From NCBI GenBank assembly GCA_947493175.1, contig CANLQD010000001.1, positions 712,748-776,747 on the forward strand: 64,000 nt of DNA, in the 5' to 3' direction. This document shows, piece after piece, positions 9,550 through 18,343 of the stretch; position 1 is the stretch's first letter; every line of letters begins with the position of its first letter. Position numbers and translations under genes: made by a program. The stretch is from an uncultured Flavobacteriaceae bacterium. GTDB taxonomy: Bacteria; Bacteroidota; Bacteroidia; Flavobacteriales; Flavobacteriaceae. The notes beneath the pieces are model-generated. The model was not told the origin of the DNA. It saw nothing but the letters and a program-made list of their open reading frames with translations, and did no database searches.

Positions 9550-10820
9550 TTCATCACTTTTTTTGATTGTCGCCCATTTTCCATTGGCAAACCGGTATAG
9601 GCTTCATCTAAATTCTTGCGATTGATTTGGCCATTGTACAAATGGTTTTGGTACACGCTACCATTTTCCATCGCAATAAAGGCATCGGTCGTTACACTGC
9701 CATTGACCCTTCCTTTCAACTCCAAATTTTTAGTACAGTAGACTTCCCCAATGACCTTGGCATGTTCATCGATTTTAATTTGAGGTGTATATGGTACTAG
9801 GTTCGTCTTTTCCAATGCCAGTACCGCTCCAATTACCTGGGCATATGAATCGATGTAGATACTGGGAGCATCAAAGGTGGGCTGCGCTGTTTCGGCTTCT
9901 TGCAGGAAGACCTCCTTTTTCTTTACGATCAAGGCGGTCGGGTAAGACAGCCGACATTTTTTTCCTACTGAAATCGATTCCGTCGCGATGGCCTGAAAAT
10001 ACCCTTCTGTCCAGTCTTTGATAACAATTTTTGGGGCCAATAACAGCACATCTTGTAGTGTGGCACTTGACTCGACAATAATATTATCCGTCGCGGATAC
10101 GATTACATTACCGGTCAATTGTACGTTCCTCAATCGTACAGTTCGGTCACGAACGATGATTGTAGGCGATTGAAAGGAATTCTTGATCACTTTCTTATTC
10201 ACTAACGAGACCGTTTCACCAGGTGGGACATAAAACGGGTCGGTCAGCAATTGAAGTTGCAAGGTTAATTCCTTATCCAATTCAGGCAAAAGGGAGTCAC
10301 TTTTTTGTTTTTTCCCATATAGTAAACGATCACGATGATACGAATTACCATAAATGTTCCCCATTTTTAAACCTTGTTCAGGCAAAAATGCATTACCGGT
10401 GATCTGCGAACTCCCTGCAATGATCAAGGGGCGTTGCTTGTCGCTTACATACAATGCTGTACTGCTTTCTTGTTGGGAACCGATCAATGCCGTTTTCGAC
10501 TGAGCCATGCTCCCACGGGATGCCGTGGAAGTTCGTTTTTCGAAAACACCCCAATAATCTCGTTGCACGGTAATCCCGATCGGTACTTTTTCGTTACTTT
10601 TAATGGTGATGGAATTCCCGGTAGTGACCGGAAGTTCCAAAGACGTTTTTATACCGTAATCAGCACCTTTCACCACTGAAACCAACAGGGTTGTTTTTAG
10701 ACCAAAATGCCCATGGGTGTGGGAAAGCAGCATAAAAGTCATTAACAGTACTGCCACCACTGCACCGATAAAAAGTACGAATTGCAATGCGCCCGCCTTT
10801 ATTTTTTTTGTCAACTTCAT
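9537..10820 (-). CDS. Unusual pseudopilin-like protein with beta-helix-like body (GspK position)
   Basis: 427 residues. The N-terminus, KIKAGALQFVLFIGAVVAVL, resembles a prepilin leader plus hydrophobic helix but lacks Glu at +5, a feature shared with GspK. The body, from about residue 120 on, is rich in short repeated hydrophobic/polar turns such as VIVSATDNIIVESSATL and GRVNGSVTTDAFIAMENGSVY, resembling right-handed beta-helix or bactofilin-like polymer-forming segments and not the usual GspK fold. A tip or surface-anchoring role in the pseudopilus is my inference from N-terminus and gene order. It overlaps the preceding gene by the sequence ATGA, giving tight translational coupling. Confidence 0.65.
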   Translation of the reverse strand: MKLTKKIKAGALQFVLFIGAVVAVLLMTFMLLSHTHGHFGLKTTLLVSVVKGADYGIKTSLELPVTTGNSITIKSNEKVPIGITVQRDYWGVFEKRTSTASRGSMAQSKTALIGSQQESSTALYVSDKQRPLIIAGSSQITGNAFLPEQGLKMGNIYGNSYHRDRLLYGKKQKSDSLLPELDKELTLQLQLLTDPFYVPPGETVSLVNKKVIKNSFQSPTIIVRDRTVRLRNVQLTGNVIVSATDNIIVESSATLQDVLLLAPKIVIKDWTEGYFQAIATESISVGKKCRLSYPTALIVKKKEVFLQEAETAQPTFDAPSIYIDSYAQVIGAVLALEKTNLVPYTPQIKIDEHAKVIGEVYCTKNLELKGRVNGSVTTDAFIAMENGSVYQNHLYNGQINRKNLDEAYTGLPMENGRQSKKVMKWLY

Positions 10821-11281
10821 GGGTTAAGCGCTATGGAGCGGGTTTTACCTTTATAACGAACCCGTATTTCCGCATTATTTCCTCCCACCAGTTTTATTCC
10901 TTGAAATGTATCGTTGATACCCATCATTTGCTGATACCCATCGATGGTCACAAAAAAAATCTGTTGTTTTGAATCAGTATCGCCAATGAAACCGGTGTAG
11001 TTGATGCTTCTTTCAGGAATGGCCGGTGCTATCGCTTTCACCTTCTTTTTTTCTTCTTTTTTTGGGCTACGAAATGTACCCAAAAAAGGATCTCTGTAAT
11101 CAGCGACCAGACTAAACGTATCGCGCTCTTTTAACTGCTTTGGAACAAAGGTATCGTTCGAGACTACAAGTGCGGGTTTTTCGGGTGCCGGGTTCACGGC
11201 CTTTAGAACTTTAAAACCAATGACTCCCCAGACACTGAGCACCACGGCCAATAGCAGATATGTCTTATTGGTTTTTTTCAC
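10817..11281 (-). CDS. GspC/PilP-like inner-membrane secretion component
   Basis: 154 residues. One transmembrane segment at about residues 9-27 is followed by a periplasmic Pro/Lys-rich linker (KKEEKKKVKAIAP) and a C-terminal beta domain (INYTGFIGD ... FFVTIDGYQQMMGINDTFQGIKLV). This layout and the small strand-rich end match GspC HR/PilP domains, which link the inner-membrane platform to the secretin. The VADYRDPFLG phrase before the linker resembles the conserved RDPF of PilP-type proteins. It lies in the secretion operon, 2 bases after the preceding lipoprotein gene, and overlaps the next gene by 4 bases. Confidence 0.7.
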   Translation of the reverse strand: MKKTNKTYLLLAVVLSVWGVIGFKVLKAVNPAPEKPALVVSNDTFVPKQLKERDTFSLVADYRDPFLGTFRSPKKEEKKKVKAIAPAIPERSINYTGFIGDTDSKQQIFFVTIDGYQQMMGINDTFQGIKLVGGNNAEIRVRYKGKTRSIALNP

Positions 11282-11283
11282 TT

Positions 11284-11679
11284 CTATTGCGAATTAGAGG
11301 TATCTACCGTGAATGCACTGTTAGAATACTCGGTCTCATAAGCGCTATTCATAGCCTTGACCCGCCATTCGTAATCACTATCTACCAAGATTTTTGTTAC
11401 CCTTGTACTTAAAAATGTACTATCGAGCACCACCATACTATCTAGCACTATTTGGGCCGCATTTTCAAAACTGGGTGCTGCCACCTGAATATGATATTCA
11501 GAAGCCTCGAATACCGGATCCCAGCTGAAATTCACATCACTTTGTACTACCACCGTACTATCTGAAGGGGCCAATAAAGTTACCTTTTCATCAGAGATAT
11601 CGGTAACCTCAAGTAATTCTTCACAACTTGGGAAGCCAACCATTAGGCATACCACTAAAAAAACCTTTATGACACGCAT
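11284..11679 (-). CDS. Lipoprotein with fibronectin type III-like domain
   Basis: 131 residues. The N-terminus has a signal peptide with lipobox-like VGFPSC and a Cys near residue 19, followed by acidic residues (EELLE). The remaining ~100 residues look like one fibronectin type III/Ig-like domain: VTLLAPSDSTVV, VNFSWDPVFEASEYHIQVA and SDYEWRVKAMNSAY are typical strands B, C and F. Function is unknown. Its place inside the secretion operon, between an unknown lipoprotein and the GspC/PilP-like gene, suggests an outer-membrane accessory such as a secretin-associated or pilotin-like protein; that is inference. Confidence 0.65.
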   Translation of the reverse strand: MRVIKVFLVVCLMVGFPSCEELLEVTDISDEKVTLLAPSDSTVVVQSDVNFSWDPVFEASEYHIQVAAPSFENAAQIVLDSMVVLDSTFLSTRVTKILVDSDYEWRVKAMNSAYETEYSNSAFTVDTSNSQ

Positions 11680-11681
11680 TC

Positions 11682-12398
11682 CTATAATTTTAAATATGAT
11701 TTGGTATCGGCTAACTTATGGGCACTTTTCTCGGTGCCCTCAGGACAGTTCCCGTTGGTGCTCAAGGTGTTGACCTTTGCGTTCCCATAGACATCTTCCC
11801 CCCAACAGAAACTCATTAGGCCGTAGGAAAAAATATCTCTTTTTGATAAAGCAAAACGCTCTTTTTTCTTTTTGTTCACAAACTGAATCTCCAATTCCCC
11901 AGTAATACCGGTATTCAAAAAAATACTTTTCGCATGTAGCAATTGATCCACCAGCATAGGATGCGTATATACCGCTATTTCTGAAACGATCTTACATTGG
12001 GCGTCTTTTTCCAAATAAGATCGTACCTCAGTATTGACGCCTTGGTTCAGCTGGGCCGTAAGCGCAATTTTATCGAGGACCTGCAAACGTAGGTATTTGG
12101 GCTTTACCTTTAACGAGTCGTCATAGTTGACCTCAACTTGTTCACCACGTTGTGTTTTTAGCTGTTGGTATTCCTTAAAACTGTTCTTGGAGAAGGGAAG
12201 TTCAGTCGCTGTCAATGCGATAGGCGTCGTTAGTTTTGGAAAGCCGACCTGTTGAAAACCCTTGGTAATAAAAGAACCGTTCCGTTTCCCGATGACCCCG
12301 AGAGAGGGGATGGTAGACTGGTAGTTTTGCACACTTTTCAGGGGCATGCAGCCGTAAAGCACTACTGCTAATAGCAGCACGTAATAAGTAGGTTTCAT
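11682..12398 (-). CDS. Conserved-looking lipoprotein, first gene of the secretion operon
   Basis: 238 residues. A lipoprotein signal peptide with a Cys near residue 17 (VVLYGCMPLK) is visible. I do not recognise the mature domain. It contains two or three Cys-containing stretches near the C-terminus (LMSFCWGEDVYG, NGNCPEGTE). It opens the seven-gene minus-strand operon that ends with gspF, with 2-3 base gaps or overlaps throughout. Upstream lie 147 non-coding bases and then the end of a large T9SS adhesin gene, so the operon may start here or read through from that gene. Confidence 0.6.
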   Translation of the reverse strand: MKPTYYVLLLAVVLYGCMPLKSVQNYQSTIPSLGVIGKRNGSFITKGFQQVGFPKLTTPIALTATELPFSKNSFKEYQQLKTQRGEQVEVNYDDSLKVKPKYLRLQVLDKIALTAQLNQGVNTEVRSYLEKDAQCKIVSEIAVYTHPMLVDQLLHAKSIFLNTGITGELEIQFVNKKKKERFALSKRDIFSYGLMSFCWGEDVYGNAKVNTLSTNGNCPEGTEKSAHKLADTKSYLKL

Positions 12399-12545
12399 TT
12401 GTTTGGTTTTGGAAAAATTATGCTTAAAAACCGATTCGAAAAACCCACTTGAGCCTTCCTGCTTTTTCTCTAAGCGTAATTCTTACAACCTACAACGTTT
12501 TTTTCAACGGTCTGTTGTGTTAAAAAGACTGAAAATCGAAGCTTC

Positions 12546-15500
12546 CTAGCGTTTTAGCGAAAAATGTCCAGTAAAAATGGTCCCATCCCCTTTTTCGAAA
12601 CGAAACCAATAGTCTGATGAGGGCATGGGCAGCCCTTGGTAGCGACCGTCCCATCCGCGACCCTCTGGGGCCAATTGTTGGATCAATTTGCCATAACGGT
12701 CGTAAATAATAAGCTTAGAACCAGGAAAGCTTTCCATGCCAATTACATGCCAATACTCATTGGCACCATCGTTATTGGGTGTAAAGAATTTTTCATAGCC
12801 CAAGGCAATGACCTGTCGGAACAGGGTACGGCATGCATAAATGTCTCGAACATACACCGTATGGGTACCCGGAGACACTAGAAATCGATTGTTCTCCTGA
12901 AAATCTTCCCCGTCTACCGAATATTCGAAAGTTCCGTTACCGACCACATCGACAACCAATTGTAGCTGATTCGAAAACCCTTCGACCGTAACATTTACAT
13001 CTTCTGGTGCACCTGAGGAGACTACTTCAAAGGTGACGGTTTTTTCACAGATAAGTCCATTTTGGGTCTGGCTCACGGTAAGACTGTAGGTTCCAAGGTC
13101 CGCCACCTCGAGCATGCGCCCTGTGCCTATATCGGTGCCCACTGCATCGCGCCATGACCATGTTTCAAAGTCACCTGCATCAATGGTCAAATCAGGGCTA
13201 TCAGGACAGATCACATAGGTTTCCTGAAGGTTCGGTTGCGGCAAGGCTTGAATATTCAACATTAGTTCGGCAAGTTCATAGCAAGCATCGAACCGATGGT
13301 TTTGAATGCGTACATAGAGCATTTCTTGTGGAAAGAAATTCACATAGTTGTTTTTAGGCAACGCATTTTGAGCGGTTACCGCATCGGTCAAATTCCCAAA
13401 ATAGTCGACTTCGTATACACTGGCATCTTGATTCCCCAGTACCTCAGTATCCTTTACGGACAAATCAATAGTCTGTATACCCGTTTCCCCGGTATCACAA
13501 ACAATGATGGGTGTTGGGGTATGGGCCGTGGGAGTATCAAAAACTTCGACTTCAAAATTCCCAATCGCAAAACAGGCCGTATTAGTTGCATTCTCTATCC
13601 GGTAAAATAGGGTCTGTGGATTTGTGGTGTTCGTAAACGGTCCTGAAATGGGGTTGCTATTCGCCAAGGCATCCGATGGAGAGGTGTGATAACTAACCGT
13701 AAAGTCGGTTGGTGATTGGGAGCCCAAGATCTCGGTATTCTTTTGCGTAAGGTCGAACTGGGAATACCCGTCGTTATCATCATCGCAAACATACCAATTT
13801 TCCACGGTCTGGAGTTCGGGCGTATCGAATACCCGTACCTCAAACGAAGTGGTATCGAAACAGGTGGTATCATTGCTGTTTTCAACCCGTACATATACCC
13901 GCTCGTTACGGGGTGTACTGTTCGTAAAGGCTATTGCATTATGGGCATTGGTATTGTTCTGGGCATCGGCCAGTGTACCGTGAAAGGATACGTTGAGACT
14001 TGCCGCATTCTGTGTCCCTATAACCTCTGTCTCGATCAGGGAAAGATCAAAAGTGTAAAAACCATCGTTGTCGGTATCGCAGACTTCCCGATTATTTGGG
14101 GCGTAGGCAATAACGCCATTGATAACTTCAAGGCGAAAACTTCCGGTTTCATAGCATTCCGGATAGGTAGTGTTAAAGATACGATAGTACAAGGTCTCTA
14201 CTGGAGCTGTATTGGTATACCCGGTCGCCAGCGTATTCAAGTTGGCATCGGCATCGGCTTGGGAACTGAAATACGACACGGAAAAAAGACTCGCATCCTG
14301 CCCTTGGTATACTTCGGTATCTTTCTGTGAAAGGTCAAAGGTAAAAAGTCCGTCAGTATCCGTATCGCAGACCGTCCAGTCGGTAACCGGGTGCAGCTCT
14401 GGTGCTGCCTTCACTACCAGATCAAAACTGGTGGTGTCGTAGCAATCGGGATTGTTCCGGTTTTTTAGTCGCACGTAAATGGTTTCATTCGGCCCTATAT
14501 TCGTATAGGGCATGGGTAGGGGATCCACATCGTTTTGTGCGTCTATCAATGATGCGTGGTAACTAACTGTGAAGGTCGAAGCCGACTGACCTCCCAAAAC
14601 CTCCGAATCCTTGACCGATACATCTATTTCCGGATTGGGAACCAGGCTGCACAATTCCAAATCACTGGGCGTATTCGCAACCGGGACTTCATAAATGGTT
14701 ATTTCTGTCGTTTCTGTTTCGGAAGCAGTGGCCGTTGTTACATTTACGGTAACTGTATACGTACCCGGACTGGCATAGGTGTGGCTCGGTGTCTCCAATG
14801 CAGAGGTATTGCCATCCCCAAAATCCCATAAAATAGCGGTTATCGGGTCATTGGCATCTATTGAAAAGTCGGTTCCTTGCCCCAAGCAAAAATTCTCGGC
14901 TTCAATGCCCACATTAAAATAGGAAGTCAAAAAAGGGGGCAATCCCAATACACCTCTGGCCGAGCTTCCTAAATTAACCACCTGTTCCTGATAGTCGCAA
15001 CCCATCCCAAGCACGTTTGGCTCGTTGATCACGTTCAAGTATCTTCGAAAGGCACGGGTACAATATATTTTACCATCAATGGCGGTTTGCAAGGCCCCTA
15101 AAAAAGGAGGTGATGAATTGAACGGGCTGATCATCGTACCCGACGCCAAAATCGTCGGCTGATCATAGGTGCTGACATCAAATTGAAAAACCCCTGCCTG
15201 CACCGTTACATACAATATGCTACTATTGGGGGAAAATTCGACTCCATAGGCTTTTTCATAATACCAGAAATCGTCCAAAAGCGGTTGTAGCGAAATGGGG
15301 TCGGTGACCTCTCCCGTTGCATTATTGAAACGACAAATTTCGGCCGCCCCGCTACTGAAATAGGCGGCTGCCAACAAACGACCGTCCGGGGAGGCTTTTA
15401 AATAGCCATGTGCCTCTTGATTTATAATGGTGGCATCGGTGGGTGTATAACCAACGTTTGAAACCACAGGGGTTGTGCTTACCCCTGTATTATCGACCCT

Positions 15501-16046
15501 AAAGCTCAAAAAAGCATTGCTCTGCCATCCTTTGGTTACCACCCAGACTGCATTGCCATCTGCATGCTGTACCGCCGTAACTTTTTCGCTCACCGGTGTA
15601 TGTAGCAAAATGTTCTTTTGGGCGGTAACATCTCCAAGGCCGCCATCCAAATCCATATCCACAACATTGTATTGCAGCCCATCCGGGCCTCCGATATTGT
15701 CTACCGTGAACACATAAAAGATATTCGGCTCGTCTGACTTGGGAACAATAATGGCGGATTGGGTGCTAGAAGGATCTCCCCTTAAACCTGTGCCGTTCGG
15801 CATAGGAACATGATTTCTGTTCCAAACGGTGAGCCCATCGGTATAGAACAACAGATTGCCATTGGCATCGGAAATGGTTGCGCACCCCTCATCGGTAGAC
15901 AGCTCCCCATTGGTCAACACTGTGGGAGTTCCGCTGTTGAAATCTACGCCCGCGTTATAGCCAAAGTACCAGACAGCAGCTTCTCGTTGGGCTTGGGCAA
16001 AGGCAATACTCACTAGTAAAAAGAGGAGGGTCAGGTATTTTTTCAA
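12546..16046 (-). CDS. Large adhesin-like protein with PKD domain, five ~95-residue repeats and T9SS type B sorting domain
   Basis: 1166 residues with a signal peptide ending AQAQ. The first ~370 residues (VWYFGYNAGVDFN, DGKIYCTRAF) look like a beta-propeller. A PKD domain follows at about 385-460, with ILWDFGDGNTSALETPSHTY and GTYTVTVNV. Then five tandem units of about 95 residues begin with xVCDTDxDGxxTFDLS and end CYDTTSFDLVV. The C-terminus, FTPNNDGANEYWHVIG ... LIIYDRYGKLIQQL ... GWDGRYQG, is a type B (gliding-motility-associated) sorting domain that directs passage across the outer membrane by T9SS. Role is probably surface adhesion. It has a likely promoter at 16075-16104. It lies between the secretion operon and the toxin island. 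Confidence 0.9.
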   Translation of the reverse strand: MKKYLTLLFLLVSIAFAQAQREAAVWYFGYNAGVDFNSGTPTVLTNGELSTDEGCATISDANGNLLFYTDGLTVWNRNHVPMPNGTGLRGDPSSTQSAIIVPKSDEPNIFYVFTVDNIGGPDGLQYNVVDMDLDGGLGDVTAQKNILLHTPVSEKVTAVQHADGNAVWVVTKGWQSNAFLSFRVDNTGVSTTPVVSNVGYTPTDATIINQEAHGYLKASPDGRLLAAAYFSSGAAEICRFNNATGEVTDPISLQPLLDDFWYYEKAYGVEFSPNSSILYVTVQAGVFQFDVSTYDQPTILASGTMISPFNSSPPFLGALQTAIDGKIYCTRAFRRYLNVINEPNVLGMGCDYQEQVVNLGSSARGVLGLPPFLTSYFNVGIEAENFCLGQGTDFSIDANDPITAILWDFGDGNTSALETPSHTYASPGTYTVTVNVTTATASETETTEITIYEVPVANTPSDLELCSLVPNPEIDVSVKDSEVLGGQSASTFTVSYHASLIDAQNDVDPLPMPYTNIGPNETIYVRLKNRNNPDCYDTTSFDLVVKAAPELHPVTDWTVCDTDTDGLFTFDLSQKDTEVYQGQDASLFSVSYFSSQADADANLNTLATGYTNTAPVETLYYRIFNTTYPECYETGSFRLEVINGVIAYAPNNREVCDTDNDGFYTFDLSLIETEVIGTQNAASLNVSFHGTLADAQNNTNAHNAIAFTNSTPRNERVYVRVENSNDTTCFDTTSFEVRVFDTPELQTVENWYVCDDDNDGYSQFDLTQKNTEILGSQSPTDFTVSYHTSPSDALANSNPISGPFTNTTNPQTLFYRIENATNTACFAIGNFEVEVFDTPTAHTPTPIIVCDTGETGIQTIDLSVKDTEVLGNQDASVYEVDYFGNLTDAVTAQNALPKNNYVNFFPQEMLYVRIQNHRFDACYELAELMLNIQALPQPNLQETYVICPDSPDLTIDAGDFETWSWRDAVGTDIGTGRMLEVADLGTYSLTVSQTQNGLICEKTVTFEVVSSGAPEDVNVTVEGFSNQLQLVVDVVGNGTFEYSVDGEDFQENNRFLVSPGTHTVYVRDIYACRTLFRQVIALGYEKFFTPNNDGANEYWHVIGMESFPGSKLIIYDRYGKLIQQLAPEGRGWDGRYQGLPMPSSDYWFRFEKGDGTIFTGHFSLKR

Positions 16047-16074
16047 TGGGTATAAAGCTTAGTTTGGTACCGTG

Positions 16075-16104
16075 CAAAACTATACTTTTTTTAGTAATCG
16101 GTAA
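16075..16104 (-). promoter_or_regulatory. Probable promoter of the T9SS adhesin gene
   Basis: On the minus strand TAGTTTTG (complement of 16075-16082) matches TAnnTTTG. Nineteen bases upstream is TTA instead of TTG, a one-base mismatch in the -33 box. It lies 28 bases before the ATG at 16046. Confidence 0.55.
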
Positions 16105-16319
16105 GTTTTTGATTACATAACGTAGGAATCATCGATAAAGTGTGTTTTGAGCAAGCTGCTTTTAGGCCGGTTACCCCAAAGAATTCAAAGTTTTTCATAT
16201 ATGGCCGAAAGCCCTAGTTCCCTAAGCAATGAACCATGCCTATACCGATTATGCTGCTATGGGAAATCTGGTTTAGGGCACCGTTGTTCCTTGTATATAT
16301 AGTTAGCTTAATAACTCCC

Positions 16320-16468
16320 GCGCGCCAGCTGGCCTGTTCGCTAAAAATGCCCACCGGGCCTTTTCTTGACGCTCCATCCTGTCACAGAACTTTCCCCGGT
16401 ATCCGTCGCTATCTTCCGAAGCTTGGTACCCGGGGCGTCGTAAATATATACAATAAATAAACCACAAC
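16320..16468 (-). repeat. Chimeric repeat module, copy B (Rhs fragment joined to hairpin-containing spacer)
   Basis: About 149 bases nearly the same as 18344-18490. Read in gene direction it holds part of a terminator hairpin, then ~75 bases matching the inside of the large Rhs gene (20537-20613, encoding YIYDATGAKLRKIATDTGES), then ~60 bases with no Rhs similarity ending GGCCAGCTGGCGCGC. This copy sits just after the macrodomain gene, and no Rhs core follows it. The two copies bracket the second toxin cassette. The rest of the gap 16047-16319 shows no gene I can support apart from the promoter at its left end. Confidence 0.85.
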
Positions 16469-16481
16469 TTTCGCTGTGGTT
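16460..16481 (-). terminator. Terminator of the macrodomain cassette
   Basis: On the minus strand AACCACA and TGTGGTT form a 7-base stem around an 8-base loop, followed by TTTATTTATT. It lies 40 bases after the stop of the macrodomain gene and forms the start of repeat copy B. Confidence 0.65.
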
Positions 16482-16520
16482 CTTGATCATAAAATTAATT
16501 AATACCGCACGAGCGCTAAG

Positions 16521-16979
16521 TTAACAAGCCTTTTTAAAGTTTTCCACAACAAACAATTCGATATCAGGATATCTGTTAGAAGTTTGTTCAATTACTTTTC
16601 TTACCAATTTCCACTCCAGACCTCCCAAGCCAGCACCAATTTTCGGTAGAGCTATTTTATCAACACCGTTTTCAGCTGCAAGCAACAACATTTTATTTAA
16701 TGATTTGTCAATGGCATCAATTCTGGCCTTCGTCCTCCACGATTTTTGTGTACCCAAATTGAATATGTAACCGCCACCGTAATGATATTCAAAAACATCC
16801 CCAAGTTCAAACTCCTTCTTAGCACACTTCTGTTTATATATCTTGTACATTTCTGGATATCTCAATTTAAACTGTAGGGCTATCCCTTTACCCATCGCTC
16901 CAGAACAGTTACACCCATGTGCATAGTTTTTAACTCCTTGAATGCTAAAAATATCCCCTATATCAATCCATTCTATCAT
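16521..16979 (-). CDS. DarG/TARG1-like macrodomain protein (putative ADP-ribosyl hydrolase, immunity partner)
   Basis: About 152 residues from the ATG at 16979, which overlaps the preceding small gene by 17 bases; the longer frame to 17036 would overlap more and adds an unlikely N-terminus. It is a single macrodomain: GVKNYAHGCNCSGAMGKGIALQF contains the nucleotide-binding loop and the Lys-bearing GKGIAxQFK segment seen in DarG/TARG1-type enzymes, and LPKIGAGLGGLEW is the second ligand-binding loop. Such domains bind and often remove ADP-ribose from proteins or DNA. The gene lies two genes after a HYD1 ADP-ribosyltransferase tip on the same strand, so reversal of the toxin's modification is a likely role (inference). 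No signal peptide; cytoplasmic. Confidence 0.88.
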   Translation of the reverse strand: MIEWIDIGDIFSIQGVKNYAHGCNCSGAMGKGIALQFKLRYPEMYKIYKQKCAKKEFELGDVFEYHYGGGYIFNLGTQKSWRTKARIDAIDKSLNKMLLLAAENGVDKIALPKIGAGLGGLEWKLVRKVIEQTSNRYPDIELFVVENFKKAC

Positions 16980-17217
16980 ATTCTTCCCATTTGGCATTAA
17001 ACTCCAGCTCTGAAATAATTTCAAATGAATCATCATCTAAATCTGATAGGTCTTGATCATACAACATGGCATCTTCATTGAACGGGAATTTCGTTGTTGT
17101 TAAAAAAATTCCGTCCGGCGTAATATCGATTTGTCTAACAGCATCTTCCCCAAGAAAGTGCAAGTAGATTATAACATTATCATCTTTCGCCTCTATCCGC
17201 ATATAAGTATTTCTCAT
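16963..17217 (-). CDS. Small acidic protein, candidate immunity protein to the HYD1 toxin tip
   Basis: 84 residues, strongly acidic, with a strand-rich first half (NVIIYLHFLGEDAVRQIDI) and an acidic helix at the end (DLSDLDDDSFEIISELEF). No family recognised. It begins 2 bases after the toxin-tip stop and overlaps the macrodomain gene, an order typical of toxin-immunity pairs. It could block the transferase by direct binding, leaving the macrodomain as a second, enzymatic layer. Cytoplasmic by lack of signal peptide. Confidence 0.7.
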   Translation of the reverse strand: MRNTYMRIEAKDDNVIIYLHFLGEDAVRQIDITPDGIFLTTTKFPFNEDAMLYDQDLSDLDDDSFEIISELEFNAKWEEYDRMD

Positions 17218-17219
17218 AG

Positions 17220-18326
17220 TTAATTAAAAAATGATTTTCCACCTCCTAGGATTCTACCATTTAAATTTAGCCCTTTTGAAGATGGATTTAGGAAATTGTG
17301 AGCTTTGTTTTGTATTAGATTCAAACCACGGGTCTCAATTTTGATGTAAAATTGTAGACTTTTAGTTTTATTCGGAACACTATATAGCCTTCTGGAAACC
17401 TGTCCTATTCTAAGTGTTCCAGGAGCTATATCGGTAAAATACTGTCCGGCTCCGTATCTAGCATTTTTCAGCCCAAAAGAAGGATTTAGAATCTTGGATT
17501 CCATTATCGCGGCGTATCCCTCTGCTGTAGTATAATGGTAAAGAGGAGAACTAGCTGCTGCTTTTCCCAACATTCCCCTTAAAAGCCCGGCGCCCATAAA
17601 TATTGGGGAACTCGTGTCCATAGCGGTAATGAAGCCATGCCTCTGATAGGCCTGCATGCTATCGTGGGTAAACTTCAATCCTTCCCCATAGGCCAATAGA
17701 AAGTCCACAAAACCTTCTACGGTGGCCCGTTGACCTATAAAATCCGCATAAGCCCCATAATCTCCTTCCCATTTTCCATCTCCATATTCGAATTCCCACC
17801 CACGGCTGACATATCTGGACAAATTGGCCGCAATGGGTCTTAATATATCGAGATATTTGTCTAAAGTGTAATACCCTGCGTCGTACCCCGGGGATCCTCC
17901 ATGATAATATTCCCTCTCCCCGCTATCATAGAGTCCTGCTCCTCGGGGAATCCCTCTCATGATAGGCCTGGATTCTCCTTCTCTCCTACCAGGACCAAAT
18001 CCGGCACCCGCTACCACGGAGTTGTAATCGGAAGAGCTCATCGTAACCACCTTCCCGGTATTCAGGTTGGTAATATTAACCGTGCCCGAGCTGCCAGAAG
18101 TTTGTATCCCGTACATCGAGGCCTCGTCCGCGGTAATATCCATATAACCGTTGCTCCCCACCACCGGCGACATCCCATCGGAATCGATGAAGAAGATCGG
18201 GTTGTCGAAGGCATAGTTATAGGGCGAGTGCCTGCGCATCTGCTCGGCCAAGGGGTCCAGGTTCATCCAACGCCCCAGGGCCGGGTCGTAGTTCCGGGCC
18301 GATACGTCGTACCAGGCCAGGTCCAT
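17220..18326 (-). CDS. Orphan Rhs core fragment with HYD1-type ADP-ribosyltransferase toxin tip
   Basis: 368 residues from an internal Met of the Rhs core (ATG at 18326); no signal peptide or Rhs shell, so this is a displaced C-terminal cassette. Residues 1-100 copy the end of the large Rhs protein: [20 protein letters not shown], then [19 protein letters not shown]. After a variable linker the last ~105 residues form the toxin: [46 protein letters not shown] and LNGRILGGG match the HYD1 ADP-ribosyltransferase pattern (Tox-HYD1 family). It likely transfers ADP-ribose from NAD to a target in the victim cell. A perfect hairpin lies upstream at 18368-18388, so it may be silent until recombined with the full gene. 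Confidence 0.87.
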   Translation of the reverse strand: MDLAWYDVSARNYDPALGRWMNLDPLAEQMRRHSPYNYAFDNPIFFIDSDGMSPVVGSNGYMDITADEASMYGIQTSGSSGTVNITNLNTGKVVTMSSSDYNSVVAGAGFGPGRREGESRPIMRGIPRGAGLYDSGEREYYHGGSPGYDAGYYTLDKYLDILRPIAANLSRYVSRGWEFEYGDGKWEGDYGAYADFIGQRATVEGFVDFLLAYGEGLKFTHDSMQAYQRHGFITAMDTSSPIFMGAGLLRGMLGKAAASSPLYHYTTAEGYAAIMESKILNPSFGLKNARYGAGQYFTDIAPGTLRIGQVSRRLYSVPNKTKSLQFYIKIETRGLNLIQNKAHNFLNPSSKGLNLNGRILGGGKSFFN

Positions 18327-18340
18327 GTCCGCCTGGTACG
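18028..18340 (-). repeat. Direct repeat of the Rhs core, copy in orphan tip
   Basis: About 310 bases nearly identical to 19926-20238 in the large Rhs gene, in the same orientation. They encode the end of the Rhs core and the start of the variable region. Similarity falls off in the tip-proximal part. These are the obvious substrate for homologous exchange of toxin tips. Confidence 0.9.
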
Positions 18341-18343
18341 CCT

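Noticed and set aside
16236..16460. Small plus-strand frame across repeat copy B
   Set aside because: The residues are antisense to the Rhs-derived piece and the same antisense phrase occurs inside the large Rhs gene.
16521..17036. Longer 171-residue start for the macrodomain protein
   Set aside because: It would overlap the upstream gene by 74 bases and add a non-macrodomain N-terminus; the ATG at 16979 gives a compact domain and a short overlap.
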